Shown here in pieces: positions 27,522 through 37,633 of a stretch of DNA of 61,008 bases. Under the pieces are notes generated by a model. It did no database searches. It saw nothing but the letters and a program-made list of their open reading frames with translations, and was not told where the DNA came from. Source of the DNA: JBJELF01 sp051879015 (GTDB lineage: Bacteria > Bacillota > Clostridia > Lachnospirales > Lachnospiraceae); the NCBI GenBank assembly GCA_051879015.1, contig JBJELF010000055.1, forward strand, positions 1 to 61,008. The letters run 5' to 3'. Within the stretch, counting starts at the first letter, position 1. The number at the start of each line of letters is the position of its first letter. The position numbers and the translations under genes are program-made.

Positions 27522-28550
27522 TTAGTCAATTGATGTTATGTTATCCTGGCTCATCTGCAATAGTTGGTTCATTTCTTCATAACGCACTTCATTAGTTGGT
27601 GCATTCATAATAACTGAAATATACTCATTTTGTCTTGAATCTTCGCTGTACAATACAAGACAATACCCAGCTGAATCGGAAGATCCCGTCTTTCCGCCCC
27701 AAATCACAAATCCACTCGGCGCTCTCCAACTATTATTCATATACAAATTCGTATTATTCCAAATGCGAGTTCGCTCCGTTCCATCTGCCTTCGTGTAAGT
27801 AAAAGAATAAGTTTCCATTCCTAAAATTTCCCGAATCGTTTCATTTTGAATACAATGATACAGGATAAGATACATATCATAGACTGTGGATACCTGTCCC
27901 GACGCATCTAATCCATGGGGATTCACAAACTTAGTGGAAGTGGCTCCCATATTTTTTGCCTCCTGATTCATAAGTGAGACAAAATATTTGACTGTTGGCG
28001 TATCGTCTGCAGTATCTGAAAAATGCAGCGCTACCGCTTTTGCTGCATCATTACCGGAATGCAGCATCATAGCACAGAGCAAATCTTTCAATTTCATTTT
28101 AGATCCCGTCTCAAACCGACACACCTGAACACCCAGCTGCTCTATCTGTGCTTCTTCCGGAATAGTAACAATTTCATTCAAATTCCCATACTTAATAGCC
28201 ACATACAGGGTCATCAACTTCGTCATACTTGCCGGAGCTAACATTTTAAATGCATTTTTACAGTAAATTGTTTCTCCTGTTGTAATGTTAAAAATTCCAG
28301 CGGCCTCTGACTGAAATAAAGCATCATTGTATGCTGCCTCATCTTCCACAATACACAATGAAGATGCCACTCCTTCTGCTCTCCAAATTTCCATATCAGC
28401 CGCTGCTAACTCCTGATTATTCGATGACCATGCATCGAAATAAGAAGGCTGCAATGAATTGCAGCCTGTCAAACTCAATAGCATACCAATAGAAAGAATA
28501 ATACCAGAGAATCTTTTTACATATGATTTTATTTGTATGCCTCTCTCCAT
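27522..28550 (-). CDS. D-alanyl-D-alanine carboxypeptidase lipoprotein
   Basis: 342 residues. Lipoprotein signal ending LSLTGC. Penicillin-binding motifs: SMTK near residue 107, SGN near 163, GGKTG near 285. It trims the terminal D-Ala of murein stem peptides at the outer membrane face. The gene overlaps the 3' end of mgsA by 22 bp and is the last gene of the mre-min-rodA operon. Confidence 0.93.
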   Translation of the reverse strand: MERGIQIKSYVKRFSGIILSIGMLLSLTGCNSLQPSYFDAWSSNNQELAAADMEIWRAEGVASSLCIVEDEAAYNDALFQSEAAGIFNITTGETIYCKNAFKMLAPASMTKLMTLYVAIKYGNLNEIVTIPEEAQIEQLGVQVCRFETGSKMKLKDLLCAMMLHSGNDAAKAVALHFSDTADDTPTVKYFVSLMNQEAKNMGATSTKFVNPHGLDASGQVSTVYDMYLILYHCIQNETIREILGMETYSFTYTKADGTERTRIWNNTNLYMNNSWRAPSGFVIWGGKTGSSDSAGYCLVLYSEDSRQNEYISVIMNAPTNEVRYEEMNQLLQMSQDNITSID

Positions 28551-28924
28551 TCTAATTCTCCACGGTCTAAAGATTTAATCAATAATTCTGCTGTTGCCAA
28601 ATTAGTAGCAAGGGGAATTCCATGAATATCACACAACTGCATAATATTTTTCTGCTCAAACTCTCTAATATGCCGTTCTTCCGGGTCACGCAAAAAAATC
28701 ATTAAATCAATATTGTTCTGCTCTATCTGTGCTCCCAACTGCAGCTCACCGCCCAAATGTCCAGCTAAATATTTATGGACTGGAAGATTGGTCACTTCCT
28801 CCACCAAAAATCCTGTTGTTGCTGTCGCATACAATTCATGCTTACATAAAATTCCTCTATAAGCGATACAAAAATTTTGCATTAATCTCTTTTTTGAGTG
28901 ATTTGCTATCAATCCGATATTCAT
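28529..28924 (-). CDS. mgsA: Methylglyoxal synthase
   Basis: Start at 28924 (MNIGLIANHSKKRLM), with GGAAGGGAG upstream; the longer frame to 28981 overlaps rodA and has no site. 131 residues. Converts dihydroxyacetone phosphate to methylglyoxal. The phosphate-binding ATTG and catalytic FLRDPEERH region are present, and GIPLATNLATAE is near the end. Confidence 0.95.
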   Translation of the reverse strand: MNIGLIANHSKKRLMQNFCIAYRGILCKHELYATATTGFLVEEVTNLPVHKYLAGHLGGELQLGAQIEQNNIDLMIFLRDPEERHIREFEQKNIMQLCDIHGIPLATNLATAELLIKSLDRGELEWREAYK

Positions 28925-28952
28925 CGCATTTTTTGCTCCCTTCCTTTTAAAT

Positions 28953-30113
28953 TTAATCTCGTTTTCTCTGCAATCCCACATTCAGCAAGATTCCCATTGC
29001 AATATAACTGCTCAACAACGAGCTCATACCTGCACTGATAAACGGAAGCGGAATACCAGTATTTGGAAGAAGTGCCGTGGCTACTCCAATGTTGACAAAT
29101 ATCTGTAACCCGAACCAACATGCAATGCCTCCTGCCAACAATTGACTGGCAAAAGAATCCGCTTGCCTTGCAATTTTAATTGCCCGCAGCACCAGCAATA
29201 ACAGTAAAATAATGATGACGCAGCACCCGATTAGACCTAATTCTTCTCCTACCACAGCCCAAATAAAATCGCACTGTTCCTCAGATAGAAAACCACCATT
29301 TTTTACCGAATCATACTCGCCATAATTTAAGCCTTTGCCATTTAGTTTTCCACTGGCAATAGCCATAATGGAATACCGCTGCTGATAAGTAATATTACTA
29401 TACTGTGGGTCCTCAAAATACAACCATCCAAGAATTCGCTCAATCTGATGATTTTCCAGTAAATTCGCCCCCGGCTGTATGGCAAAGTATACAAACACCA
29501 CCGCTGCCGGCACCACAGTACCTATTACGCCAACAATCCATTTCCAACTAATACCACCCAAAAAAATCAGCATACACAAACTCATAGCAATCACTAGAGT
29601 TGTGGACAAATCCGGCTGTTTCAATATTAAGACCAACGGAGGTGCTGTAATTAAAGCCAACACAATCAAATATTGGATATGATTAATTTTTTCCCGAAAT
29701 CGACTCAAATAAACAGCATACACCACAATCATAATAATTTTTACAAACTCAGCGGGCTGTATCGTAAACGTACTGCTAATATAAATCCATCTCTTAGCGT
29801 TATTGACACCCTTAGTTTCAATAAATTCAACATATAGCAGCATTAACATACCAACAACATACCAAAGCGGTGCAAACTTTAAAATAAAATGGTAATCCAT
29901 CAACGCCACAATCACCATAAGAACCGCTCCAATTGCCATTCCTATCATTTGCTTTTCTACCAAAGATAAGCTGCCTGTTACATCCTCACCTGCTGCACTT
30001 TGAACTACTACCAACCCGACTATACTAATTAAGGCAATATAAATCAACAAAATAAAATCAATATTACGCCAATCATATTTCTTTAAAATATGTTTTCTTA
30101 TATTAATCGCCAT
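28953..30113 (-). CDS. rodA: Rod-shape SEDS glycosyltransferase RodA
   Basis: 386 residues, about ten membrane helices. SEDS motifs include LKQPDLSTTLVIAMS, GEYDSVKNGGFLSEEQCDFIW, and the C-terminal LLPNTGIPLPFISAGMSS. It polymerises peptidoglycan with the PBP2 encoded five genes upstream. Its position between minE and mgsA in the shape operon supports RodA over FtsW. Confidence 0.94.
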   Translation of the reverse strand: MAINIRKHILKKYDWRNIDFILLIYIALISIVGLVVVQSAAGEDVTGSLSLVEKQMIGMAIGAVLMVIVALMDYHFILKFAPLWYVVGMLMLLYVEFIETKGVNNAKRWIYISSTFTIQPAEFVKIIMIVVYAVYLSRFREKINHIQYLIVLALITAPPLVLILKQPDLSTTLVIAMSLCMLIFLGGISWKWIVGVIGTVVPAAVVFVYFAIQPGANLLENHQIERILGWLYFEDPQYSNITYQQRYSIMAIASGKLNGKGLNYGEYDSVKNGGFLSEEQCDFIWAVVGEELGLIGCCVIIILLLLLVLRAIKIARQADSFASQLLAGGIACWFGLQIFVNIGVATALLPNTGIPLPFISAGMSSLLSSYIAMGILLNVGLQRKRD

Positions 30114-30170
30114 TCCTGCTAAATTTCCTTCACTTCATAAGTTCCTTACAGCCTTGTATTGTGAGCTGTA

Positions 30171-30446
30171 CTAGGATCTTCGTCGCCCTTTGATTGGAAT
30201 ATTCGCATATAATGCTGGGGCAGATTTATCACTTCCCTCCAAATCAATTTCGGTCAACTGAAAATCCAATCCATCTGTGTCTACCTCTACATACTTTGAT
30301 ATCACTGCAATGATGTCATTTCGCATTTGCTCCATCATTTCTGGAGAACAAGTTTCCTTTACTTGTTCGGTTACAAGCATTAATTTTAAGCGGTCCTTTG
30401 CCATATCACTGGAACGTTTTCCGCGAAAAAAATCTGTCAAACGCAT
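30171..30446 (-). CDS. minE: Division topological specificity factor MinE
   Basis: About 91 residues. N-terminal amphipathic helix MRLTDFFRGKRSS, then AKDRLKLMLV, the MinD-binding helix, then the dimer domain with the VISKYVEVD type. Start by homology at ATG 30446; a GTG at 30455 has a closer GGGGAGG, so the start is ambiguous. It displaces MinCD from the membrane and sets the oscillation. Confidence 0.93.
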   Translation of the reverse strand: MRLTDFFRGKRSSDMAKDRLKLMLVTEQVKETCSPEMMEQMRNDIIAVISKYVEVDTDGLDFQLTEIDLEGSDKSAPALYANIPIKGRRRS

Positions 30447-30468
30447 TTTGGTCACCGTCCTCCCCGCT

Positions 30469-31254
30469 TTACTTTAATAATGCCTTTAATTTGCCCCAAA
30501 AGCCCTGGTTAACCGATAAATTCAGCATTTCCACATGTTCTCCAGTCACTCTGCGACAGATATTGGCAAATGCTTGTCCAGCCAGGGAAGAGCTTCCTAC
30601 CAATGGCTCTCCAGTGTTTGTTGCTACAACAATCTCCTCATCATCTGGCACAGCGCCAATTAAATCAACTGCTAAAATCTCGAGCACATCTTCTACCGAC
30701 ATCATGTCACCGCGCTTAACCATATCCATGCGAATACGATTAACAATCAAATCAATTTTTTTCATTTCATTGGCTTCTAGCAAACCGATAATGCGATCCG
30801 CATCACGAATGGCAGAAACCTCTGGAGTCGTGACAACTAAGGCCCTGTCAGCTCCCGCAATCGCATTTTTAAAGCCCTGCTCAATACCAGCTGGACAATC
30901 CAAAATAATGTATTCAAACTCTTCTCTCAACTCATCCGTCAATTTCTTCATCTGCTCTGGATTTACTGCTGTCTTGTCCTTTGTCTGAGCCGAAGGAAGT
31001 AAATACAATGATGGATATCGCTTATCTTTAATTAATGCCTGTTTAATACGGCAATTTCCCTCTACCACATCAACCAAATTATATACAATCCGATTCTCCA
31101 AACCTAAAACTACATCCAAATTTCTCAATCCGATATCAGTGTCAATCAGTGCTACTTTATGCCCCATTGATGCCAAACCAGCTCCCAAATTTGCAGTGGT
31201 AGTCGTTTTTCCAACTCCACCCTTTCCAGATGTCACTACGATTACTTCACTCAT
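30469..31254 (-). CDS. minD: Septum site-determining ATPase MinD
   Basis: Start at 31254 (MSEVIVVTSGKGGVGKTT), with GGAGG 5 bp upstream. 261 residues. The deviant Walker A KGGVGKTT, DTDIGLRNLDVVLGLE and LDCPAGIE are present. The C-terminal amphipathic tail LNQGFWGKLKALL-type targets the membrane. Works with MinC and MinE. Confidence 0.97.
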   Translation of the reverse strand: MSEVIVVTSGKGGVGKTTTTANLGAGLASMGHKVALIDTDIGLRNLDVVLGLENRIVYNLVDVVEGNCRIKQALIKDKRYPSLYLLPSAQTKDKTAVNPEQMKKLTDELREEFEYIILDCPAGIEQGFKNAIAGADRALVVTTPEVSAIRDADRIIGLLEANEMKKIDLIVNRIRMDMVKRGDMMSVEDVLEILAVDLIGAVPDDEEIVVATNTGEPLVGSSSLAGQAFANICRRVTGEHVEMLNLSVNQGFWGKLKALLK

Positions 31255-31318
31255 CTTAACCTCCAATTTTTATACTTCTTTACCATAATTCATAATACAC
31301 TCATACTAAAATGTCAAT

Positions 31319-31332
31319 ACTCCTGGTATCAT
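31319..31332. repeat. R2 end fragment
   Basis: Only CTCCTGGTATCAT remains, 4 bp past the minC stop codon, in the same orientation as other R2 copies. Confidence 0.4.
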
Positions 31333-31335
31333 ATA

Positions 31336-32073
31336 TTATAGCGTTTTCTTAGGAAATGACAATCCATTTAACACATTTTTTGAAATTGATTCAATATAAA
31401 TTGTGCCCTCCTGCATAAAAGCAATCTTTGGTCCCATTTGCTTTTCTTTTCGGTTATCTGCACTTCTGGCTATCACATCACCAATACGAATTTGAGCCGG
31501 CAGCATCTCAAGGGCTGCCACAAAAGCATTTTCATCCCCCTCCGTTCCAGCACAAGCATATCCCTTCAAAGCTCCCAGGACGATAATATTCTTTTTTGAA
31601 GTTACTTTTCCTCCCGGATTTACATCTCCCAATACAATAATACTGCCGTCTGACTCCAACACTTGTCCTGAACGCAAAGTACCTTTATAAAATTTTCCAT
31701 CATCCTTGTTTTGCAGTTGTTTTATCTCAGCATACCTTTGATTTTCTTCCTGCAATTGTCTGACAAATTCGCGCAGCTTTCGATTTTCCAAAACCCAATT
31801 TACTGCCTCTAAGCTTTCAGCATCTCGAATTTCATCATGTTCCAAAATACAGACAATCTCCATTTGTCCTATACGTTCAATCAATTTTATCAATTCCACT
31901 TCTTCTTTATCAGACAGTTTTCTGCCTTCTATTGTCAATGCCACTCGAGCATTTCTAAAAAATCGCCCTGACTGCTGAAGCTTGTGTTCCAACTCTACCA
32001 TAAGCTCATTAAAAGAACTATCTGCATCCATTTTTACAATCATTCCATGGTCATCTAACTTAATTATTATCAT
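31336..32073 (-). CDS. minC: Septum site-determining protein MinC
   Basis: 245 residues. N-terminal FtsZ-inhibiting domain (about 1-105) and C-terminal beta-helix with GTLRSGQVLESDGSIIVLGD, GGKVTSKKNIIVLGALKG and LPAQIRIGDVIAR. Start has GAGGGGATAGAT. Precedes minD by 81 bp. Confidence 0.95.
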   Translation of the reverse strand: MIIIKLDDHGMIVKMDADSSFNELMVELEHKLQQSGRFFRNARVALTIEGRKLSDKEEVELIKLIERIGQMEIVCILEHDEIRDAESLEAVNWVLENRKLREFVRQLQEENQRYAEIKQLQNKDDGKFYKGTLRSGQVLESDGSIIVLGDVNPGGKVTSKKNIIVLGALKGYACAGTEGDENAFVAALEMLPAQIRIGDVIARSADNRKEKQMGPKIAFMQEGTIYIESISKNVLNGLSFPKKTL

Positions 32074-32102
32074 ATCTATCCCCTCTTATAGCATTTACTT
32101 CC

Positions 32103-34997
32103 TCAATCGTTGACTACCTCTTCTTCAGGAAGTCTTATTTCAGAATTATAATCTACCATCTCAGGTACTGTTGTCGTAATTTCTTCATATGTTTTATATC
32201 CAAAATAATAATAGTAAACACCCTTGACCACATAGTCAGCACTAATGGAACCATTACCAAAATTGACACAAGCATCAATTGCTATCTCTGGATTCTCTGC
32301 AGGAGCAAATGAAATAAACCAACCATGATTTGGTCGACTCAAATCTTGCTGCGCAGATCCTGTTTTTCCTGCAATAGTCTCTTCTATGTCATTAAACATA
32401 CCTGCAATACTACCAGAGCGCGCAACCTCAACCATACCGTCATATACGATATTCCAAAGTTCTTCACTCAAATCTACATGATTAATAATATTAGGCTCAT
32501 ATTCCTGCAGAACTTCTCCCTTGGAATTTTCGACCTTAGATATCAGCGTATATTGATAAACATTTCCCTTGCTGGCCAAAGCAGACAAATATCTGGAAAG
32601 CTGTATTGCTGTAAATGAGTTAGTACCCTGACCAATTGCTGATGAAATTGGCAGTTCATCTGAAATCCTTGGTGCAGTCTCACTCAATTCAATACCTGTC
32701 TTTTCATTTAGACCAAACTGGCTGGCATAATTTCGCAGTACTTCTAATCCTTTTTCTTCATTCATTTTACCATTTTCCAATGAAAAACGGTAACCCATTT
32801 CATAGAAATAAATGTTACAGGAATTGGCAATTGCCAGTCTGGTATCCATATTTCCATGTCCTATACCATGTTCCGTGTAATACCAGCACTTTTGTCCTGT
32901 CAAATCATAGATACCTGTACACTCAATTTGCTCACTTTCCGTCACATAACCTCCATCTACCGCTGCGATAGAAGTGATAACTTTGAATGTAGAACCAGGA
33001 GCAATACTGTTTTGCGTCGCATTATTATACATCGGCTGCGATAAATCTTCGGTTAATTTCTTCCAATATGCCGCATCAATTGTACCGGAAAGCTTATTTA
33101 AATCATATCCAGGATACGATGCCATCGCTAATATTTCTCCTGTATTAGGGTCAGTAACCACACAAGCACCTGAACATGGGTCCATCGCAAGCTGTGCTGG
33201 TGTAATTTCATGATTTTTTACTTTCTGTATAATAAAACGATAAGCGTCTTCCGGATTATTTTTCTTTAACTGCTCCACATCGACTTCACTATAATCCAAA
33301 ATTTCCTGCTCAAAAAGAATCAAACAAATTTCATTGCTGGACACCGCCCCCGTCTCAATCATATATTTGTACAAAATTTTGTTAAACCCTTTATCTTCCA
33401 AGAAATTCACAATATAGTCTACAAACAACCCATACATTTCTTCGCCGCTTATATATTTCGTCTCATTATTAAATAAGGATGTATCGATATAGCCATTGCA
33501 TATCAGGAAATACAAATACTGATATACTCCTATCTCTTCCTCTTTCCAGCTTTGATATTCTGCACTGTCCCTATCAATGTCAGAAGTATAAATAACATTT
33601 TCATTGCTCAATTCATCAAAAATATAAGAGATATATTCCTGCATTTCCTCTGGAAGGTCTTCTAGGTTTTCCCCATTTTTATCCTGCAAGACATCTACAA
33701 TCATATCGATCCGCTCAGAACGAAACGTATAAAAACGATTCAAAATATCTTTTTCCAAGTCAGATGCATCTTCATCTGCAAAGGCATTTGTATCAATCAC
33801 ATTATTATTAATGAGCTGATAGTAAATTTCATTGTTTCCATAGTAAACTCTTTCTACCAACCGATCTGCAATGCTTGTCTCCAATGCCGCATAAGCCACA
33901 CTCTGCATATCGGCGTCCAACGATAAATAGACATCATTTCCTACTACCGCTTCCACTACAGATACCGTCTCCAAAATCTGTCCTACATTGTTTAGATACA
34001 TGGTAGTTTTGCCTTTTTTGCCCTGTAATTCTAAGTCCATCGCACGTTCAATTCCAGTACGACCCACATAATCACCCAGGGCATACATTGTTTCTCCCTC
34101 CTCAATATACCCTTCCTCTACCGCTTTGGCATTAAACTCATCACATTCTTCTTGATCTCGAATAATACCTGTATATCCTAAAATATGCGAAAAGGCAGGA
34201 TTATCTATATATACACGAGTGCTTTCCTGAGAAACCTCCACACCATCTATATTATAACTATTTTCCATAATAGCTGCACTTAATTCATCTGAGATATCAT
34301 TACAAATTGTAACAGACTGATATTTACGATAAGAATATCCTGTCAACGCATATCGAATATTTAAAATTTTCAGCTCATGTTCTTTAGAAAGGCTATTTAC
34401 CGTCTCCTCATCTTTATCTCTCCAACGAGCAAATCGGTAAATTGTCTCCCTTGCATATTCCATTACCGTCTCAGCATCATAGGAATAGATATCATTTCCC
34501 TTTTCTGCTTCCAACGCAATCTTTTCTTTTCCATACATATCTCGAATAAAAAGTCGAACAGAAGCCGTACTTCCGCTAAATTCATACTCTCCATCTTCAT
34601 TAATGATAACCGGAATAAAAGTTTTTATTTCCTGACCATACTCCTCCAGCAATTCCACTAATCGCAAAATCATTGGATTTAATGTGTAGTTACTATTGCT
34701 GTCCGAATATTTTCCTGTATCTCGTATCGTGACGGAATACGTAATTTCATTCCATGCCAGTAACTTGCCATTGCGGTCATAAATATTTCCTCTCGGAGCA
34801 CTGTTCTCCACTTCCGTCAAAGTAATATCCACATACTTCTCATAGTATTCTTCCCCGCGAATGACCTGAAGATAAAATAATCTTCCCACTAACACACCAA
34901 ACAGTACCACAAAAAAAACACTGGCCCAAAATAATCGTGATGTAACAATCTCATACATCTTTTCTCTTATAATTTCAAATAATTCTTTAAACAACAT
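32103..34997 (-). CDS. mrdA: Penicillin-binding protein 2, elongation transpeptidase
   Basis: 964 residues, against about 600-720 for most PBP2 proteins. One N-terminal membrane helix (about 20-42), dimerisation region with NSAPRGNIYDRNGKLLAW, and transpeptidase motifs STFK (near 669), SCN (near 724) and AGKTGSAQQ (near 876). The extra length lies mainly between about 340 and 620, a helical acidic insertion before the catalytic domain. Start overlaps mreD by 11 bp with AGAGGT upstream. Partner of RodA in side-wall synthesis. Confidence 0.95.
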   Translation of the reverse strand: MLFKELFEIIREKMYEIVTSRLFWASVFFVVLFGVLVGRLFYLQVIRGEEYYEKYVDITLTEVENSAPRGNIYDRNGKLLAWNEITYSVTIRDTGKYSDSNSNYTLNPMILRLVELLEEYGQEIKTFIPVIINEDGEYEFSGSTASVRLFIRDMYGKEKIALEAEKGNDIYSYDAETVMEYARETIYRFARWRDKDEETVNSLSKEHELKILNIRYALTGYSYRKYQSVTICNDISDELSAAIMENSYNIDGVEVSQESTRVYIDNPAFSHILGYTGIIRDQEECDEFNAKAVEEGYIEEGETMYALGDYVGRTGIERAMDLELQGKKGKTTMYLNNVGQILETVSVVEAVVGNDVYLSLDADMQSVAYAALETSIADRLVERVYYGNNEIYYQLINNNVIDTNAFADEDASDLEKDILNRFYTFRSERIDMIVDVLQDKNGENLEDLPEEMQEYISYIFDELSNENVIYTSDIDRDSAEYQSWKEEEIGVYQYLYFLICNGYIDTSLFNNETKYISGEEMYGLFVDYIVNFLEDKGFNKILYKYMIETGAVSSNEICLILFEQEILDYSEVDVEQLKKNNPEDAYRFIIQKVKNHEITPAQLAMDPCSGACVVTDPNTGEILAMASYPGYDLNKLSGTIDAAYWKKLTEDLSQPMYNNATQNSIAPGSTFKVITSIAAVDGGYVTESEQIECTGIYDLTGQKCWYYTEHGIGHGNMDTRLAIANSCNIYFYEMGYRFSLENGKMNEEKGLEVLRNYASQFGLNEKTGIELSETAPRISDELPISSAIGQGTNSFTAIQLSRYLSALASKGNVYQYTLISKVENSKGEVLQEYEPNIINHVDLSEELWNIVYDGMVEVARSGSIAGMFNDIEETIAGKTGSAQQDLSRPNHGWFISFAPAENPEIAIDACVNFGNGSISADYVVKGVYYYYFGYKTYEEITTTVPEMVDYNSEIRLPEEEVVND

Positions 34998-35502
34998 TGA
35001 CCTCTTTCTTTTCCGCTTCTCTTAGTGCCTTATCAATTAACATGAGAATTCCGTAAATAATAATGCTGGCAAGCACAGTCAATAATAACTCGGGCATCAC
35101 AATTTCTTTCAAATATTCCATAAAGGCCAATCTTCTTTTGATAAGGAATCGAAACACATAAACATACATATGATAAGAGAAATCTGTAATAATGCATAGT
35201 ATCAACGGAAGCACAATAATATCTGTAACCAAAATGCTTGACAACATACCAGTGATATATCCTGCATACATATAAAACAATGCATAAAATCCTACACTGT
35301 CACTGTAAAAAACATCTAACAGCAATCCACCGATAAATCCTACTACCATACCCACTACTTTTCCTTCAAGAAATCCCAACGAAAAAGTGACAATCAAAAG
35401 AAAATTCGGTACTGCATTCAAAAATGAAATACTTGGAAAAATTGTTGTTTGAAGCAAAAATGAGATTAATACAACAACCGCTATTATAACCTTACGTTTC
35501 AT
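34987..35502 (-). CDS. mreD: Rod shape-determining protein MreD
   Basis: 171 residues, five or six membrane helices, with the typical FLLQTTIFPSISFLNAVPN start region and GLLLDVFYSDSVGFYAL. Cotranscribed with mreC and mrdA. Confidence 0.9.
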   Translation of the reverse strand: MKRKVIIAVVVLISFLLQTTIFPSISFLNAVPNFLLIVTFSLGFLEGKVVGMVVGFIGGLLLDVFYSDSVGFYALFYMYAGYITGMLSSILVTDIIVLPLILCIITDFSYHMYVYVFRFLIKRRLAFMEYLKEIVMPELLLTVLASIIIYGILMLIDKALREAEKKEVNVV

Positions 35503-35535
35503 GAGCTGCCTCTTCCTTTCTTATCTCATATTGAT

Positions 35536-36393
35536 TTAATCCTGAATTTCCTTTAGTGTCGTAATCACTAACACCTGCTTTAAATGATAAAAATCAACTG
35601 CTGGAACTAGATATCCTGTTTTCGTCAAACGATTTTCGTCAATTTCTACTTCCTGCACCGTTCCAATTACAATACCAGGCAAATATTTATTACTTACTTG
35701 AGAAGTCACAATCTGTGACTTCTTTGATATGTCATCCGTCGCTTTCATATAGCTTAACTTTACTCTTCCGCTGTCATATTCTTCCAGACTGCCTTCCACA
35801 ATACAAGTATCGCCGCTTTCCTTATCTTCGCCGCTGACATTCATAGAATCATCAATAATGGATGTTACCACTGCAAAATTTTCACTGATGGATGTGATGA
35901 TTCCTACCAACCCTCCATCTGCAATCACATTCATATCCACCGCCAGACCATCTGCGGTTCCTTTATCGATGGTAAATTGATTATACCAATTATTGCTATT
36001 TCTCGATACAATATTCGCTCCTACCATCTCATAATCACTGTAAGTATTTTGAAGTTTCAATAATTCTCTGAGTTCTTGATTTTCCTGGCTATCTGCCTGA
36101 TAAGAATCCAACTGTTTATAACATAACTCCAACTCTGACTCCAAAGACTCAACCTTTGCCAAGGCCTCCTCCAAATCTAATTTTTTCTGGCTCATCTCCG
36201 CAAATTTACTTCCAACTTTATTAATCCCTGACTGCATTGGAATAATGACATATCCAATCGCCTCGCGGACACTCACTGCCATATCTTTGCTAAAATAGGA
36301 GAAGGCTAAACTAATGAAACATAAAACCGTCAACGCCATCAATACTGTTTTCGGTCGAATTTGTTCTTTTAACAATTTGAGTTTATCCCTCAT
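35536..36393 (-). CDS. mreC: Rod shape-determining protein MreC
   Basis: 285 residues. N-terminal membrane helix (about 15-35), coiled coil (about 65-105, LDLEEALAKVESLESELEL), and a double beta-barrel core with NWYNQFTIDKGTADGL and GLVGIITSISENFAVV. Scaffolds PBP2/RodA outside the membrane. It begins one base from the radC stop; mreB, normally between them, is absent. Confidence 0.94.
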   Translation of the reverse strand: MRDKLKLLKEQIRPKTVLMALTVLCFISLAFSYFSKDMAVSVREAIGYVIIPMQSGINKVGSKFAEMSQKKLDLEEALAKVESLESELELCYKQLDSYQADSQENQELRELLKLQNTYSDYEMVGANIVSRNSNNWYNQFTIDKGTADGLAVDMNVIADGGLVGIITSISENFAVVTSIIDDSMNVSGEDKESGDTCIVEGSLEEYDSGRVKLSYMKATDDISKKSQIVTSQVSNKYLPGIVIGTVQEVEIDENRLTKTGYLVPAVDFYHLKQVLVITTLKEIQD

Positions 36394-36394
36394 T

Positions 36395-37081
36395 TTAAAA
36401 AATGCCTCGTTCTTTCAAACTACAAAAACATCGATTACCTATTATGATATGGTCTAACAGTTGTATGCCAACCATCACTCCTACCTCTTTCACCCGTCTG
36501 GTGAGCAGAATATCTTCACGACTGGGTTCTGGATTTCCACTGGGATGATTATGAATCAAGACAATATAAACTGCCTGATGACGTAATGCCTCAATAAAAA
36601 TTTCCCGCGGAGAAATAACAGAAGCATTCACGGTCCCTCTGGAAATTACCATATCATTTATCATTTGACTTTTGGTATCAAGCATCAAAAGTACTAACTG
36701 CTCCTGCCCACTATGACGCAAATCTTCCATATAATAGTTGGCAATCGTTTCTGGATTATCTGCACAGAGTTCAATTTTTGCCATATCCTGAGAAATGCGG
36801 CGGGACAATTCGCCTATACACTGCAACTGGATTGCTTTTACATCTCCAATTCCTCTTACTTGCTTTAACTCTTCCAATGAATGATACAACAAACCACTCA
36901 GCCCTCGCCCCCTGTGATCTAGAGCAAGCAACCTTTCTGCCATCTCCACCACATTTTCTCCTTGACTTCCAGAACGCAAAATCACTGCTAAAAGCTCCGC
37001 ATCATTCAACACACCTGGTCCATACTGTTGGCAGCGCTCATAAGGGCGCAGCTGCACCGGACGTTCTTTCATTGTCTTCAT
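36395..37081 (-). CDS. radC: RadC-family JAB1/MPN-like protein
   Basis: 228 residues. N-terminal helix-hairpin-helix (VRGIGDVKAIQLQ) and the metalloprotease-like HNHPSGNPEPS with downstream D. Despite the name, a role in repair is doubtful. It is a conserved neighbour of mre genes. Confidence 0.93.
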   Translation of the reverse strand: MKTMKERPVQLRPYERCQQYGPGVLNDAELLAVILRSGSQGENVVEMAERLLALDHRGRGLSGLLYHSLEELKQVRGIGDVKAIQLQCIGELSRRISQDMAKIELCADNPETIANYYMEDLRHSGQEQLVLLMLDTKSQMINDMVISRGTVNASVISPREIFIEALRHQAVYIVLIHNHPSGNPEPSREDILLTRRVKEVGVMVGIQLLDHIIIGNRCFCSLKERGIF

Positions 37082-37153
37082 ACAATTCCTTTCCAGCTCT
37101 CCAGGCAGAAAAAAGAATACGATAGAAATACAACTTCAATATATAGATACCGT

Positions 37154-37417
37154 TTAAGCCTTTTTTGTTATAGCTAAGTATAAAAAAAGTGCTGTCAGCA
37201 TACAGATGATGCCCAAAAACGTAAATTGTACCGTAAATCCAAAAGTTAACACGCATACCCCCAAATCCAATACGACCGGTGTACTAAAACCAACTTCTGT
37301 TCCTGCAGCTAACACAGCAGCAAATTCAGAAGCGTCTCCTACTCCATCAGCCAGCAAATTGCCTAAAATCAGTCCAACTAACATCGCCATCAGCAGTACA
37401 AAACCATTCCTTTTCAT
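37154..37417 (-). CDS. DUF4321 membrane protein
   Basis: 87 residues, two membrane helices (about 7-25 and 52-82). GFVLLMAMLVGLILGNLLAD and the C-terminal FTVQFTFLGIICM are typical of DUF4321. Usually found next to radC/mre genes. Function unknown. Confidence 0.85.
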   Translation of the reverse strand: MKRNGFVLLMAMLVGLILGNLLADGVGDASEFAAVLAAGTEVGFSTPVVLDLGVCVLTFGFTVQFTFLGIICMLTALFLYLAITKKA

Positions 37418-37512
37418 TTGTCACCTCCAAGATTGTTTGCAACGATTCAGCTACACGCAAACGTAAGAATAAACCACATGAGCTTAACTACTAAACAGTT
37501 ACAATTTCATGC

Positions 37513-37574
37513 GGGTCCCGAAATCATACATTTCATGCAAGCATGAAATATATGACCTTTTGACCTTGATATCA
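37513..37574. repeat. R2 dispersed palindrome copy
   Basis: GGGTCCCGAAATCATACATTTCATGCAAGC centre with ATGAAATATATGACCTTTTGACCTTGATATCAT. It lies between the methionine-gamma-lyase-like gene and the DUF4321 operon. Confidence 0.75.
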
Positions 37575-37633
37575 TTCTCATTTTATCATAACTTTTTTAT
37601 AAAGTACAGAAAAAATTTAACCGGTCAAAACAT

